Positions 34,475 to 43,187 are shown, numbered from the stretch's first letter. The stretch: 64,000 bases of DNA from UBA822 sp965249775 (GCA_965249775.1 OZ252253.1:2170001-2234000); one strand, 5' to 3'. The notes: generated by a model not told the origin, from the letters alone. A program made the numbers and translations.

Positions 34475-35416
34475 GTGGGCAAGTTGTGGCACATCCCGCC
34501 ATCCCCGGGCCCTACCCCCGGGGGCGATGTTCGCGATATGGCGAACCATAAGTCGGAGGCCGGGCTCAGTCTGGAGGCCATCGAGAGGCCATTGTTGAGG
34601 CGGTGCCGGATCGCTTCGCTGTCCCAGGGGCCCATGGTTTGGCCCCGGATCGGGTGGAATCGTTCAGCATGCGCCAAGGACCCGATGCCGAGCGAGCCCT
34701 CGCCACCACTTCCCGCCTCCTGCGACAGAGGGGTTACACCGCAACGAATACCGACAGTGTTATCCCACGGGCAGGTCCGACTCGTGCTCGGCCATCTATC
34801 CGGCAAGTATCGACTCCTGGGTTCGCTGATGTATGGCACCGGCGCCCGACTGACGGAGTGTCATCAATTGCGCGTGAAGGACATTGATTTCGACTTGCTT
34901 CAAATCGGCATACGAGACGGGAAGGGTGCCAAGGACCGGTGGGTCATGCTGCCCGAGCGGCTCGGGCCGGCGCTACGCCGTCAGGTGTCTCGTGTGAAGG
35001 AAATGCACCAGGAGGACAGGCGCCGAGGAGGCGGTTGGTCTCAACTACCGGGTGCCCTGGATCGCAAGGATCCACGAGCGGGTTACGACCTGGCGTGGCA
35101 GTTCCTTTTTCCCGCGAGCCGATGGTCGAGTGATCCCGCCACTAGTAGGGAGGGACGGTACCACCTCAACCCGACAGCCATGCAAAGACGGATGAAGGAG
35201 GCTGCCCGAGCATCAGGCATTACCAAGCCCGTCACGTGTCACACCCTACGCCGATCCTTTGCTACCGAGATGCTGCGGGCCGGATACGACGCGCGTTCAG
35301 TACAGAAGCTCATGGGTCACAAGGACATCCGCACGACGATGATCTACGTACAAGCGATCACCGATGCCGGACTGGGCATGCGCAGCCCACTTGATCGACC
35401 GGAGGACGGGGATTAG
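34475..35416 (+). pseudogene. intI: integron integrase, N-terminally truncated
   Basis: From about 34,735 onwards the frame matches the catalytic part of integron integrases. It shows YGTGARLTECHQLRVKDIDF (first Arg), GKGAKDRWVMLPE, and the IntI-specific insert between motifs II and III (ALDRKDPRAGYDLAWQFLFPASR). CHTLRRSFATEML (HxxR), LMGHKDIRTTMIYVQ (His and Tyr nucleophile) and SPLD follow. All catalytic residues are present. The roughly 100-residue N-terminal SAM-like domain is missing: the upstream translation is unrelated and no other frame restores it. The gene points towards the cassette array, opposite to the usual layout. It is probably inactive. Confidence 0.82.
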
Positions 35417-35602
35417 GCTGCCACCCCCCAACCAACCCAGCACCGCAATCAATACGCCTCCAGCGCAATCCAAACCCAGAGGCCTAGAAGCCACAAGCGG
35501 GGGTGGCTCTGGGCCTGTCCGCCCCTCTCGGTCTCTCCTACGTTGCCATCCACGCAGCGGATCCACTTTGGAAGATCAAGAGGATTCGCGGTACAGTCGA
35601 AA
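35417..35602. other. short non-coding stretch between integrase and IS91-like element
   Basis: About 190 bases of GC-rich sequence with no coding potential I can support and no attC-like box. An attI site could lie here, but nothing in it is recognisable. Confidence 0.4.
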
Positions 35603-35740
35603 GTTGAACTAAACCGCTACGCGGTGGGTGGTGTTGGCTACCGGGCGGGTCGTGGTTCCCGCGTGTGAGTAGGGCCAAGGTCCCGAGGACCGGGCGAGTA
35701 GGTTGCGAGTCCCAACGCAACCCCGTCCAGGAGGGACCCG

Positions 35741-36595
35741 ATGAGCGAGCTACGCCGGAAGATGCTGACGGATCTGCGGATCCGGAACTATGCGGAGCGG
35801 ACGCAGGAGATCTACATCACGCGTGTTGCCGAGATGGGGCGCCACTTTGGGCGTTCTCCGGCAGATCTGAGCGCAGAGGAGGTACGCGAGTACCTGCGCT
35901 ACCTGACCGAGGAGCGGAAGGTCTCACGCTCGGAGTTTGCTCAGACGGTGGGAGGGCTCCGATTCTTGTACCGGTTCACGCTGCAACGGCCGGAGATGGT
36001 GCCGCAGATCCCGTACCCTCGCCTGAAGAGACGCCACCCGGTGGTTCTGAGTCCCGGGGAGGTGGCTCGTCTTCTGAAGGCGATCCGGAACCGGAAGCAT
36101 CGAACGGTGGCGCTCGTGCTGTACGGGGCGGGGCTGCGGATCAGCGAGGCGCTGGCGCTCGAGCTGCGCGACATCGACTCACAGCGAATGGTGATCACGG
36201 TTCGGCACGGCAAGGGCGACGCCGACCGGCAGGTCGCGTTGTCAGAGGTCCTACTCGAAGCGCTCCGTACGTACTGGCTGGCCTATCGGCCCGCGCGTTG
36301 CCTGTTTCCTGGAGGAGATCCAGAGAAGCCGATGGTGAGCTCGACGATCCAGCGTGCCCTGAAGGCGGCACGCGTTAGGGCGGGGATCGCGAAGCCGGCA
36401 GGCCCACACGTTCTGCGCCACAGCTACGCGACGCACCTAATGGAGGCGGGCACGGACCTGCGCGTGATCCAGACGCTGCTCGGTCATCGCTCGCTCAGGA
36501 CCACGCAGATCTATACCCATGTGGCGACGGAGCGACTGCGAAGCACCAGGAGTCCCTTGGACGCGTTGAGCGGAGTGCTTACGAGCACCGAGTAG
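35741..36595 (+). CDS. tyrosine recombinase of the IS91-like element
   Basis: A 284-residue complete tyrosine recombinase. The N-terminal SAM-like domain spans about 1-90 (LRIRNYAERTQEIYITRVAEMGRHFGRSP). Catalytic residues are in YGAGLRISEAL (Arg), HGKGDADRQVAL (Lys region), PHVLRHSYATHLMEAG (HxxR), LLGHRSLRTTQIYTHV (His, Tyr). It lacks the extra integron-integrase insert, so it is not an IntI. Similar genes sit directly upstream of IS91-family transposases in several elements and may resolve or assist transposition. Its stop codon abuts the next start. Confidence 0.85.
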   Translation: MSELRRKMLTDLRIRNYAERTQEIYITRVAEMGRHFGRSPADLSAEEVREYLRYLTEERKVSRSEFAQTVGGLRFLYRFTLQRPEMVPQIPYPRLKRRHPVVLSPGEVARLLKAIRNRKHRTVALVLYGAGLRISEALALELRDIDSQRMVITVRHGKGDADRQVALSEVLLEALRTYWLAYRPARCLFPGGDPEKPMVSSTIQRALKAARVRAGIAKPAGPHVLRHSYATHLMEAGTDLRVIQTLLGHRSLRTTQIYTHVATERLRSTRSPLDALSGVLTSTE

Positions 36596-37804
36596 GTGCC
36601 CGAGCGACCTCGGCACGAGGTCGCGGAGATCTTCAAACGCCACCTGGGAAGTGAAGCCCAGCGTAGCCGTCCGCCATGGAGCTGGGAGCAGCGAGCGGTC
36701 GTCGAGCGGATCACCGCGTGCCGGACGGCGCGGTTGGGTGGCCACATCGACGCGTGCGACGCCTGCGGACACCAAAGGATCTCCTACAACTCGTGCAGGA
36801 ACCGCCACTGTCCGAAGTGTCAGGGCAGCGCCCAGGTAGCCTGGCTCGAAGCACGCCAGGCCGACGTGTTGCCCGTGCCCTACGCTCACGTGGTCTTCAC
36901 GATACCACGGGTTCTCGCACCGCTCGCGCTTCAGAACCCGAAGGTCGTCTACGATCTTCTGCTCCGCACCTCGGCCCGGACGCTTCAGGAGATCGCCAAC
37001 AACCCGAAGCATCTCGGCGCCAGGCTCGGGTTCTTCGCCATCCTACATACCTGGGGCCAGACGCTCATCCATCACCCGCACGTACACTGTGTGGTGCCGG
37101 CGGGTGGACTGGCCGAAGATAGACGCACGTGGCGTGCGTGTCGGCCCGGCTTCTTCCTGCCCGTCCGCGTGTTGAGCCGGCTCTTCCGCGGCAAGTTCCT
37201 GGCCGGGCTCCATGAAGCGTTCCGTGAGGACCGCATCGAGCTGCACGGCCGCCTCGCTCGCTACCGAAGTTCGTCTGCGTTCGGCCGCTATCTCCATGAG
37301 GCATGCCGCACCGAATGGGTGGTCTATGCCAAGCCACCCTTCGAGCGCCCCGAACGCGTGCTCGAGTATCTGGCCCGCTACACCCACCGCATCGCGATCT
37401 CGAACCACCGGCTGCTCCACGTCGATGACGAGGTCGTGAGCCTCCGCTACAAGGACTACCGCAGTCGCCGGTCCCGCTCCCTCACGCTCCCGCTCGGTGA
37501 GTTCACCCGCCGCTTCCTGCTGCACGTCCTCCCCAAGGGCTTCGTCCGTATCCGCCACTACGGGTTCCTCGCCAACAGTGGCCGCGCACGACTGCTCGCG
37601 TGCTGCCGTGGCGCCCTCGGCCAGCCCGAAGATAGGCAGTTCGAGCAAGTGTCCGGGCGAAGCGAGGACAACGGACCCTTCCTCGAGCTTCTGCCCCAGA
37701 GCTTGCGCCTCTGCCCCCACTGTGGACGCGGTCCGATGCGGTGCATCGAGGTACTCGGACGCCCACCGCCCAGCCATCACCAGTCCCGTCGTGCCACAGC
37801 CTAA
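36596..37804 (+). CDS. IS91-family transposase
   Basis: A 402-residue transposase starting with GTG immediately after the recombinase stop. An N-terminal zinc-binding part (CDACGHQRISYNSCRNRHCPKCQG) is followed by a Y2-type rolling-circle domain. The HUH motif is visible in HHPHVHCVVPAGGL (about 160-173), and the later YLARYTHRIAISN carries a candidate catalytic Tyr. A C-terminal Cys pair (CPHCGRGPM) completes the family layout. It appears intact. Confidence 0.9.
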   Translation: MPERPRHEVAEIFKRHLGSEAQRSRPPWSWEQRAVVERITACRTARLGGHIDACDACGHQRISYNSCRNRHCPKCQGSAQVAWLEARQADVLPVPYAHVVFTIPRVLAPLALQNPKVVYDLLLRTSARTLQEIANNPKHLGARLGFFAILHTWGQTLIHHPHVHCVVPAGGLAEDRRTWRACRPGFFLPVRVLSRLFRGKFLAGLHEAFREDRIELHGRLARYRSSSAFGRYLHEACRTEWVVYAKPPFERPERVLEYLARYTHRIAISNHRLLHVDDEVVSLRYKDYRSRRSRSLTLPLGEFTRRFLLHVLPKGFVRIRHYGFLANSGRARLLACCRGALGQPEDRQFEQVSGRSEDNGPFLELLPQSLRLCPHCGRGPMRCIEVLGRPPPSHHQSRRATA

Positions 37805-38016
37805 TCGAATGGCCTCGCCCGAGCGGGGTCCTGCACCCGTCTGTGCCTGTGTCGACCTTGGCCACCCGCCATCCTTCTCGCCGTTCCCCGACACGGACTC
37901 TGCCTTCTGTTCCCCGCACTCGTGCAGTGCGAGCTCCGCGGGCCGCTCCCGCCGCCTCAACCCCCGGGCTCCTCAATCTCCATAGCCCCACCCACCGCGT
38001 AGCGGCTCAGCTCAAC

Positions 38017-38097
38017 TGATCGTTGCCACACTCCCTTGACTCTCGCATCGTCAACCCACCGCGCTTAGAGTGTGGAAACAATCCTTAATCGTTAGGC
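38017..38097 (+). other. array left boundary with first R' box (possible attI remnant)
   Basis: This stretch follows the IS91-like right end and finishes with GTTAGGC at 38091-38097, the R' core box that opens the first cassette. The sequence before it is unlike the array attC sites, so it may be the old attI site or a replaced attC. No intact attI can be defined by eye. Confidence 0.45.
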
Positions 38098-38145
38098 AGT
38101 GGCTCAATCGGTGAGCTGTGTCTCAAGATCCATACGAGGTGACCA

Positions 38146-38634
38146 ATGTGGGCAGCCGTGGTTCCATGGCTCCGGGGTGAGACCGGACCACTCCCACTGG
38201 ATCCTGACCAGGTGACGTGGCTGTGCACCTCCAAGCTGGGGCGTGGCGTCGCCTTGCTCGTCATCTCTGGGTTCGCGGCCATCGCATGGTACGTGAAGTT
38301 CAGTGGCATCAGGGAACAGGGGGGCGTTGACTCCCCTACGATTCGTTGGATCCTCGGCTGGGCGCCCTCTCTTCTTGCGACCGCCGGGTTGCCCTTTTTG
38401 TATCCCGCTTTTGGTATGAGGCCGTTTCACAAGGCCATAGCCGGTGTGCCGTTCCTTGCCGAGTGCCTCTGGATGTGCGTCATAGTTCTAGTGCTCGAAG
38501 TCGAGGATCTTTGGGAACCGAGCGAGACCTTCTCTTCCTGGGACATTGTGGCTGCTATTGCAGGGGCCGCAGTGGCCTTTCTCCTATTCCGCACACTGGT
38601 GCAACGGCGAACTCAGGTATCAGCCACTGCCTAA
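38146..38634 (+). CDS. cassette-encoded four-helix membrane protein
   Basis: A 162-residue hydrophobic protein with membrane segments at about 34-52, 67-85, 98-118 and 130-150. I do not recognise a family. The gene is the first in the cassette array: it follows an R' box by 48 bases, and its TAA stop lies inside the R'' box GCCTAAC, which is characteristic of integron cassettes. The function is unknown. Confidence 0.7.
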   Translation: MWAAVVPWLRGETGPLPLDPDQVTWLCTSKLGRGVALLVISGFAAIAWYVKFSGIREQGGVDSPTIRWILGWAPSLLATAGLPFLYPAFGMRPFHKAIAGVPFLAECLWMCVIVLVLEVEDLWEPSETFSSWDIVAAIAGAAVAFLLFRTLVQRRTQVSATA

Positions 38635-38725
38635 CAAGCGATTGCTACTGTCGCGGTAGCCGTCCGGCTCGCGCGCTTCGCTTGCGGTCACCACATTAGC
38701 CGCGCAGCAGAATCGCAGAGACGTT
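38629..38725 (+). repeat. attC-1, interrupted near its right end
   Basis: R'' box GCCTAAC at 38629-38635, then the shared attC body (ACAAGCGATTGCT, later CACATTAGCCGCGCAGCAG) up to GAGACGTT. The IS110-family copy 1 follows, and the R' remainder GTTAGGC is found on the far side at 40289-40295. R'' and R' are fully complementary, as expected for one cassette. Confidence 0.85.
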
Positions 38726-38929
38726 CTATGAAAGAGAGTGTCAAGACCGGGCTCCGCCCCGGCCGGATGCGAAGCGGTGGAGCGCTTGGCACTCAGCCCC
38801 TTGGTTGGATTAGCCCGGTCGTCAGAGAGCGGTATGCTGGATGAGTCAGTCTTCGTGTCGACCATGATGATCCTCGCTTGGGTGATCGATCCGTCCGGAC
38901 TTGATTGAGTGGACCTGGGTCGTACGACG

Positions 38930-39130
38930 CGAACCATGGTTCTATCTGAGACTCAGCCTGGGGCCGGCCTGACACTTCTTCGGGTTCTGCGGAAGGGCCT
39001 GGAGTTAGACTCGTGCCTCGGCGTGACTGGGAGCCTGGCGTACGTCTCTGCTTGAGACTGCCTCCCGCACCGTCGTCCGGGGGATTCGACGTTCCAAGGG
39101 ATCGAGGGTCAAGCGCTGCACCCACGCTCC
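38930..39130 (-). ncRNA. predicted bridge RNA of IS110 copy 1
   Basis: Read on the - strand downstream of the transposase. GCAGAGACGT (39051-39042) equals the attC sequence left of and across the insertion point and would be the left target guide. GTCTAAC (39010-39004) is the complement of the R' box GTTAGAC and would be the right target guide. ATAGAAC (38945-38939) is the complement of GTTCTAT at the element's left end and would be the right donor guide. A weaker left donor match lies at 38979-38972. The order fits known bridge RNAs; folding was not computed, so boundaries are approximate. Confidence 0.55.
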
Positions 39131-39147
39131 AGGACGACGAACCCCCT

Positions 39148-40212
39148 CTACATTTGGGGTCGACTCAGCTGGGTCGGATCAAAGACTTCTCCGGTTTTGA
39201 GTAGACGAAGGGTGAGCGCGGCGAGCTTGCGAGCCAGCGTCACACGGGCGAGCTCCTCGCGCATCCCGCGCTCGATCATACGGTGATAGAAGTCTTGGAA
39301 TGGGCCCCGACGTCCGATGGCTACGTTGGCGGCGCCCTTAAAGACATTCTTGAGTACGCGATTGTGGTTGCGGTTCAACCCTCGCGTGAGCGGAGGCCGA
39401 CGGCGCCGCCGAGGACGCCCGTCGAACAACTCGTAGTCGGCGCTCGAGCGCGTGACGACGGCGAGTCCGGCATAGGCCCACAGGTTGCGCTTCGTGCGGA
39501 AGCGCCATGGCGTACCGATGGTTGCCAACAACAGCGCGATACGCACGGGCCCGAAGTAGGGGATCGTCTTGAGCACGCCAAAGGCCGGATCGCGCTTCGC
39601 TTCGGCCACCATGGCCGCCTTGGTCTTCTTGCGCTGAGTCCGAAGCACATCAAGCTGAGCGTACAGGGTCTCGGCACGTAGCCGAGCACCGTGCTCGGGT
39701 AGCTGTGCGACCCAGGCGGCGCGCCCCTTCGGCTGGTAGACACCGCCGCCCGTGGTTCGGATGGCCCGCGCACGGAACAGTGCCTTGAGCCGCAGCATCA
39801 CGCGCGTGCCGTCCTCGACGAGGTTACGATAGGCTCGAGTCAGCTCCTTGAGGTCGGCTCGGCCGTGTGCGCCATGGTAGACCGCTCGCAGCCTGCCGCA
39901 CCGCAACTGCTCCGACAGATCGTCGGCATCGACCTGGTCCCCCTTGTTACCCGAGCGCTTCTCGCCTCTGCGGTCACACACGATCACCCGATCCACCCGA
40001 GGACTCAGTAGGTCATACAGCCACTGCGCCTGCGTTCCCTCCTCGAACACCACGTGCACCGAGCCAGCCATCGCGCTGAAGAACTCCCGGATCGATTTGT
40101 CGCTCGTCTCGACCACGCTACGCGCGATCACACGCCCCCCTGCGTTTCGAACCGTTGCCACTGTCATTGCCTGATGCACGTCGAGCCCCACATACTTCGT
40201 CGTTCGTTTCAT
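39148..40212 (-). CDS. IS110-family DEDD/serine transposase, copy 1
   Basis: A 354-residue transposase. The RuvC-like N-terminal part shows YVGLDVHQ (Asp), VFEEGTQAQWL (Glu) and KGDQVDADDLSEQL (Asp pair). The C-terminal part has the helix-hairpin-helix PYFGPVRIALLLATIG and the serine region GLAVVTRSSADY. This is the arrangement of bridge-RNA-guided IS110 recombinases. The ATG at 40212 aligns with family starts; a frame extending to 40257 is probably not used. Confidence 0.92.
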   Translation of the reverse strand: MKRTTKYVGLDVHQAMTVATVRNAGGRVIARSVVETSDKSIREFFSAMAGSVHVVFEEGTQAQWLYDLLSPRVDRVIVCDRRGEKRSGNKGDQVDADDLSEQLRCGRLRAVYHGAHGRADLKELTRAYRNLVEDGTRVMLRLKALFRARAIRTTGGGVYQPKGRAAWVAQLPEHGARLRAETLYAQLDVLRTQRKKTKAAMVAEAKRDPAFGVLKTIPYFGPVRIALLLATIGTPWRFRTKRNLWAYAGLAVVTRSSADYELFDGRPRRRRRPPLTRGLNRNHNRVLKNVFKGAANVAIGRRGPFQDFYHRMIERGMREELARVTLARKLAALTLRLLKTGEVFDPTQLSRPQM

Positions 40213-40330
40213 GAGAGCCGCCCTCTGCTGTGGTCCATGGTCGTTTCGCAACTCCACGGTACCCGCAGGGGGCGTGCTTTCAAGTTGTGTTAGGCAGCCT
40301 CCGTCAGCCTAGAAGGAGCATCAGAGCGAG

Positions 40331-40747
40331 TTGCAGAACCGTCCGAAACAGACCCCTCCCGCACCCGTGGGCGGTTCTTCGGTCGTGAGTGCGAGGACGA
40401 GACCGCCCATCGGTTCTCCCACTGCTGCGGAGCTGGCAGCCATCCGGGCCGACCTCAACGACGAGTTGAGCATCGTGGCGAATGCCAAGCGGAGGTATCG
40501 CTGGCTTGCTGGAATTTCCATCACGTATGCGCCGATCTTTGGTGGGATAGGTGCTACCTTCGGCGAGGGGCTGAAGAACGTCACCGGGTTGTTGACGCTT
40601 TTCCTTCTCATCGCTCTAGTGGGAGTCCTCTCACTCATTCTTGGTACTGCGCTCTTTTTTCGAGAGCATACTCGATGGCGTGCGTTGCGAGCTGAACTAC
40701 TTTCGACGGAGTTGCTCTCGGACCAACAGCCGATGTCCGACGCCTAG
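40331..40747 (+). CDS. cassette-encoded two-helix membrane protein
   Basis: A 138-residue protein with two adjacent membrane segments (about 58-80 and 85-110) after a charged N-terminal region (AAELAAIRADLNDELSIVANAKRRYRWL). I recognise no family. It begins with TTG, with AAGGAGC 11 bases upstream. It lies between R' at 40289 and R'' at 40772, so it is a clear single-gene cassette of unknown function. Confidence 0.65.
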   Translation: MQNRPKQTPPAPVGGSSVVSARTRPPIGSPTAAELAAIRADLNDELSIVANAKRRYRWLAGISITYAPIFGGIGATFGEGLKNVTGLLTLFLLIALVGVLSLILGTALFFREHTRWRALRAELLSTELLSDQQPMSDA

Positions 40748-40771
40748 GAGCCACAGAACTCGCTGTCGGCT

Positions 40772-40872
40772 GCCTAACAAGCGATTGCTACAGACGCGGG
40801 AAGCATCAGGCTCGCGCGCTTCGCTTGCGGTCACCACATTAGCCGCGCAGCAGAATCGCAGATCCGTTAGGT
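40772..40872 (+). repeat. attC-2, intact
   Basis: A 101-base site from R'' GCCTAAC (40772-40778) to R' GTTAGGT (40866-40872). It carries the full shared body, including GCTCGCGCGCTTCGCTTGCG and CACATTAGCCGCGCAGCAG. Before R' it reads GATCC where the IS110-occupied sites read GAGAC. It is the best intact reference for the array. Confidence 0.88.
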
Positions 40873-40898
40873 GGCTCGGAGCGTACCTCGTATCTTCA

Positions 40899-41441
40899 AT
40901 GCTTGGGCTGACTGGAGCCTTTGAACTAGGAGGCATGGTGGACACGTTGCGAAAAGGCCTTATGGAAATGGCGGACGTCGCGTCACTAGCGTTCCAGAAT
41001 GCCGGAAAGTTCTTCGGCTTCCTCGACGACGGGCGAGATCTGGTGCGCGTCGCGGGTGGGGAGGACGCGCCGGTCGTAACTCTTCCCGACCATTCTGACG
41101 AGGGGTGGCCAGAGGTGAGTGTTCATCTTCCGAGGGGGGCACGGTTCCGGTACGCCGCGAACAGCCCGCTAAGTCGCGTCGCGATGTGGGTGGTCGAGCG
41201 AGCGGAGTCTGACGTTCTCGCGGAGCTGTCTTCCCAGCCTCAATCGCCACAGTTCTCGCCGGGGAAGATAGGTGGCGTGGCGGCGTCACTCGGAGTCAAC
41301 GCGACCCTGAAGGTCCGTGGCGTTAATTCTGCCTCCACTCTCCTCTCCATCCGACAACTCCGAGACCCCGACGCGATCGGTGAGGTTCTTAGGGGGCGTT
41401 CCAAGAGTGGTTGGCCCTGGAAGACGAGTCGAGACAGCTGA
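40899..41441 (+). CDS. cassette-encoded protein of unknown function
   Basis: About 180 residues with no recognised domain. The sequence is mixed alpha/beta (DLVRVAGGEDAPVVTLPDHSDEGWPEVSVHLPRGARFRYAANSP). The start is uncertain: ATG codons at 40899 and 40935 are both possible, the second lying just after AGGAGG but with too little spacing. The reading frame continues open into the upstream attC, which explains longer frames. The cassette opens with GTTAGGT and closes with the matching ACCTAAC. Confidence 0.6.
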   Translation: MLGLTGAFELGGMVDTLRKGLMEMADVASLAFQNAGKFFGFLDDGRDLVRVAGGEDAPVVTLPDHSDEGWPEVSVHLPRGARFRYAANSPLSRVAMWVVERAESDVLAELSSQPQSPQFSPGKIGGVAASLGVNATLKVRGVNSASTLLSIRQLRDPDAIGEVLRGRSKSGWPWKTSRDS

Positions 41442-41512
41442 CCGGCCGGCCGATGGATTCGTCGTCGCCGAGGCTAGGTGGCCGGCCCGGATCTCGACCA
41501 TCGAGGGGAGCC

Positions 41513-41609
41513 ACCTAACAAGCGATTGCTACTGTCGCGGAAGCCACTAGGCTCGCGCGCTTCGCTTGCGGTCACCACATTAGCCGCGCAGCAGAATCGC
41601 AGAGACGTT
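41513..41609 (+). repeat. attC-3, interrupted near its right end
   Basis: R'' box ACCTAAC at 41513-41519, shared attC body, then GAGACGTT and IS110 copy 2. The R' remainder GTTAGAG lies at 43173-43179. The variable part (AAGCCACTAG) differs from the other sites, so this is an independent attC and not a copy carried along with the element. Confidence 0.85.
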
Positions 41610-41813
41610 CTATGAAAGAGAGTGTCAAGACCGGGCTCCGCCCCGGCCGGATGCGAAGCGGTGGAGCGCTTGGCACTCAGCCCCTTGGTTGGATTAGCCC
41701 GGTCGTCAGAGAGCGGTATGCTGGATGAGTCAGTCTTCGTGTCGACCATGATGATCCTCGCTTGGGTGATCGATCCGTCCGGACTTGATTGAGTGGACCT
41801 GGGTCGTACGACG

Positions 41814-42014
41814 CGAACCATGGTTCTATCTGAGACTCAGCCTGGGGCCGGCCTGACACTTCTTCGGGTTCTGCGGAAGGGCCTGGAGTTAGACTCGTGC
41901 CTCGGCGTGACTGGGAGCCTGGCGTACGTCTCTGCTTGAGACTGCCTCCCGCACCGTCGTCCGGGGGATTCGACGTTCCAAGGGATCGAGGGTCAAGCGC
42001 TGCACCCACGCTCC
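41814..42014 (-). ncRNA. predicted bridge RNA of IS110 copy 2
   Basis: The same guide segments as in copy 1, shifted by 2,884 bases: left target guide at 41935-41926 and right target guide at 41894-41888. The matching targets here are GCAGAGACGTT on the left and GTTAG on the right. Confidence 0.5.
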
Positions 42015-42031
42015 AGGACGACGAACCCCCT

Positions 42032-43096
42032 CTACATTTGGGGTCGACTCAGCTGGGTCGGATCAAAGACTTCTCCGGTTTTGAGTAGACGAAGGGTGAG
42101 CGCGGCGAGCTTGCGAGCCAGCGTCACACGGGCGAGCTCCTCGCGCATCCCGCGCTCGATCATACGGTGATAGAAGTCTTGGAATGGGCCCCGACGTCCG
42201 ATGGCTACGTTGGCGGCGCCCTTAAAGACATTCTTGAGTACGCGATTGTGGTTGCGGTTCAACCCTCGCGTGAGCGGAGGCCGACGGCGCCGCCGAGGAC
42301 GCCCGTCGAACAACTCGTAGTCGGCGCTCGAGCGCGTGACGACGGCGAGTCCGGCATAGGCCCACAGGTTGCGCTTCGTGCGGAAGCGCCATGGCGTACC
42401 GATGGTTGCCAACAACAGCGCGATACGCACGGGCCCGAAGTAGGGGATCGTCTTGAGCACGCCAAAGGCCGGATCGCGCTTCGCTTCGGCCACCATGGCC
42501 GCCTTGGTCTTCTTGCGCTGAGTCCGAAGCACATCAAGCTGAGCGTACAGGGTCTCGGCACGTAGCCGAGCACCGTGCTCGGGTAGCTGTGCGACCCAGG
42601 CGGCGCGCCCCTTCGGCTGGTAGACACCGCCGCCCGTGGTTCGGATGGCCCGCGCACGGAACAGTGCCTTGAGCCGCAGCATCACGCGCGTGCCGTCCTC
42701 GACGAGGTTACGATAGGCTCGAGTCAGCTCCTTGAGGTCGGCTCGGCCGTGTGCGCCATGGTAGACCGCTCGCAGCCTGCCGCACCGCAACTGCTCCGAC
42801 AGATCGTCGGCATCGACCTGGTCCCCCTTGTTACCCGAGCGCTTCTCGCCTCTGCGGTCACACACGATCACCCGATCCACCCGAGGACTCAGTAGGTCAT
42901 ACAGCCACTGCGCCTGCGTTCCCTCCTCGAACACCACGTGCACCGAGCCAGCCATCGCGCTGAAGAACTCCCGGATCGATTTGTCGCTCGTCTCGACCAC
43001 GCTACGCGCGATCACACGCCCCCCTGCGTTTCGAACCGTTGCCACTGTCATTGCCTGATGCACGTCGAGCCCCACATACTTCGTCGTTCGTTTCAT
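42032..43096 (-). CDS. IS110-family transposase, copy 2
   Basis: A 354-residue protein with the same sequence as copy 1, including the RuvC-like acidic residues and the serine region. Four copies without visible decay suggest recent spread. Confidence 0.9.
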   Translation of the reverse strand: MKRTTKYVGLDVHQAMTVATVRNAGGRVIARSVVETSDKSIREFFSAMAGSVHVVFEEGTQAQWLYDLLSPRVDRVIVCDRRGEKRSGNKGDQVDADDLSEQLRCGRLRAVYHGAHGRADLKELTRAYRNLVEDGTRVMLRLKALFRARAIRTTGGGVYQPKGRAAWVAQLPEHGARLRAETLYAQLDVLRTQRKKTKAAMVAEAKRDPAFGVLKTIPYFGPVRIALLLATIGTPWRFRTKRNLWAYAGLAVVTRSSADYELFDGRPRRRRRPPLTRGLNRNHNRVLKNVFKGAANVAIGRRGPFQDFYHRMIERGMREELARVTLARKLAALTLRLLKTGEVFDPTQLSRPQM

Positions 43097-43187
43097 GAGA
43101 GCCGCCCTCTGCTGTGGTCCATGGTCGTTTCGCAACTCCACGGTACCCGCAGGGGGCGTGCTTTCAAGTTGTGTTAGAGTGCGCTCG

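Larger units (their letters stand above)
35603..38016 (+). mobile_element. IS91-like element with its own tyrosine recombinase and inverted ends
   Basis: A 2.4-kb element. Its outer 29 bases (35603-35631 and 37988-38016) are inverted repeats with about four mismatches, and each contains the small hairpin CCGCTACGCGG. Inside are a tyrosine recombinase gene and an IS91-type HUH transposase gene in tandem. IS91 relatives usually lack terminal inverted repeats and move by rolling-circle replication, so the matching ends are unusual. It separates the truncated integron integrase from the first cassette. Confidence 0.75.
38723..40288 (-). mobile_element. IS110-family (IS1111-type) element, copy 1
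   Basis: About 1.57 kb, inserted in the R' end of attC-1. It has one transposase gene on the - strand, a short region before the gene (about 75 bases) and a long non-coding region after it (about 425 bases); this layout is that of the IS1111 group. Subterminal inverted repeats around TGAAAG lie near both ends. GTT flanks both ends (38723-38725 and 40289-40291), so the exact boundary inside it is ambiguous. Confidence 0.85.
41607..43172 (-). mobile_element. IS110-family (IS1111-type) element, copy 2
   Basis: No difference from copy 1 was seen over about 1.57 kb in the stretches compared. It is inserted at the same point and in the same orientation in attC-3. The cassette to its right is the AbrB-Doc toxin-antitoxin unit. 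Confidence 0.85.

Noticed and set aside
36596..37804. The IS91-type gene as an ISCR element linked to resistance genes
   Set aside because: No resistance gene is adjacent, and the upstream tyrosine recombinase and inverted ends do not fit the ISCR layout.
38793..39125. A 110-codon open frame in the IS110 non-coding region, present in all four copies
   Set aside because: Its conservation only reflects the near-identical copies. It overlies the predicted bridge RNA and has no protein family features.
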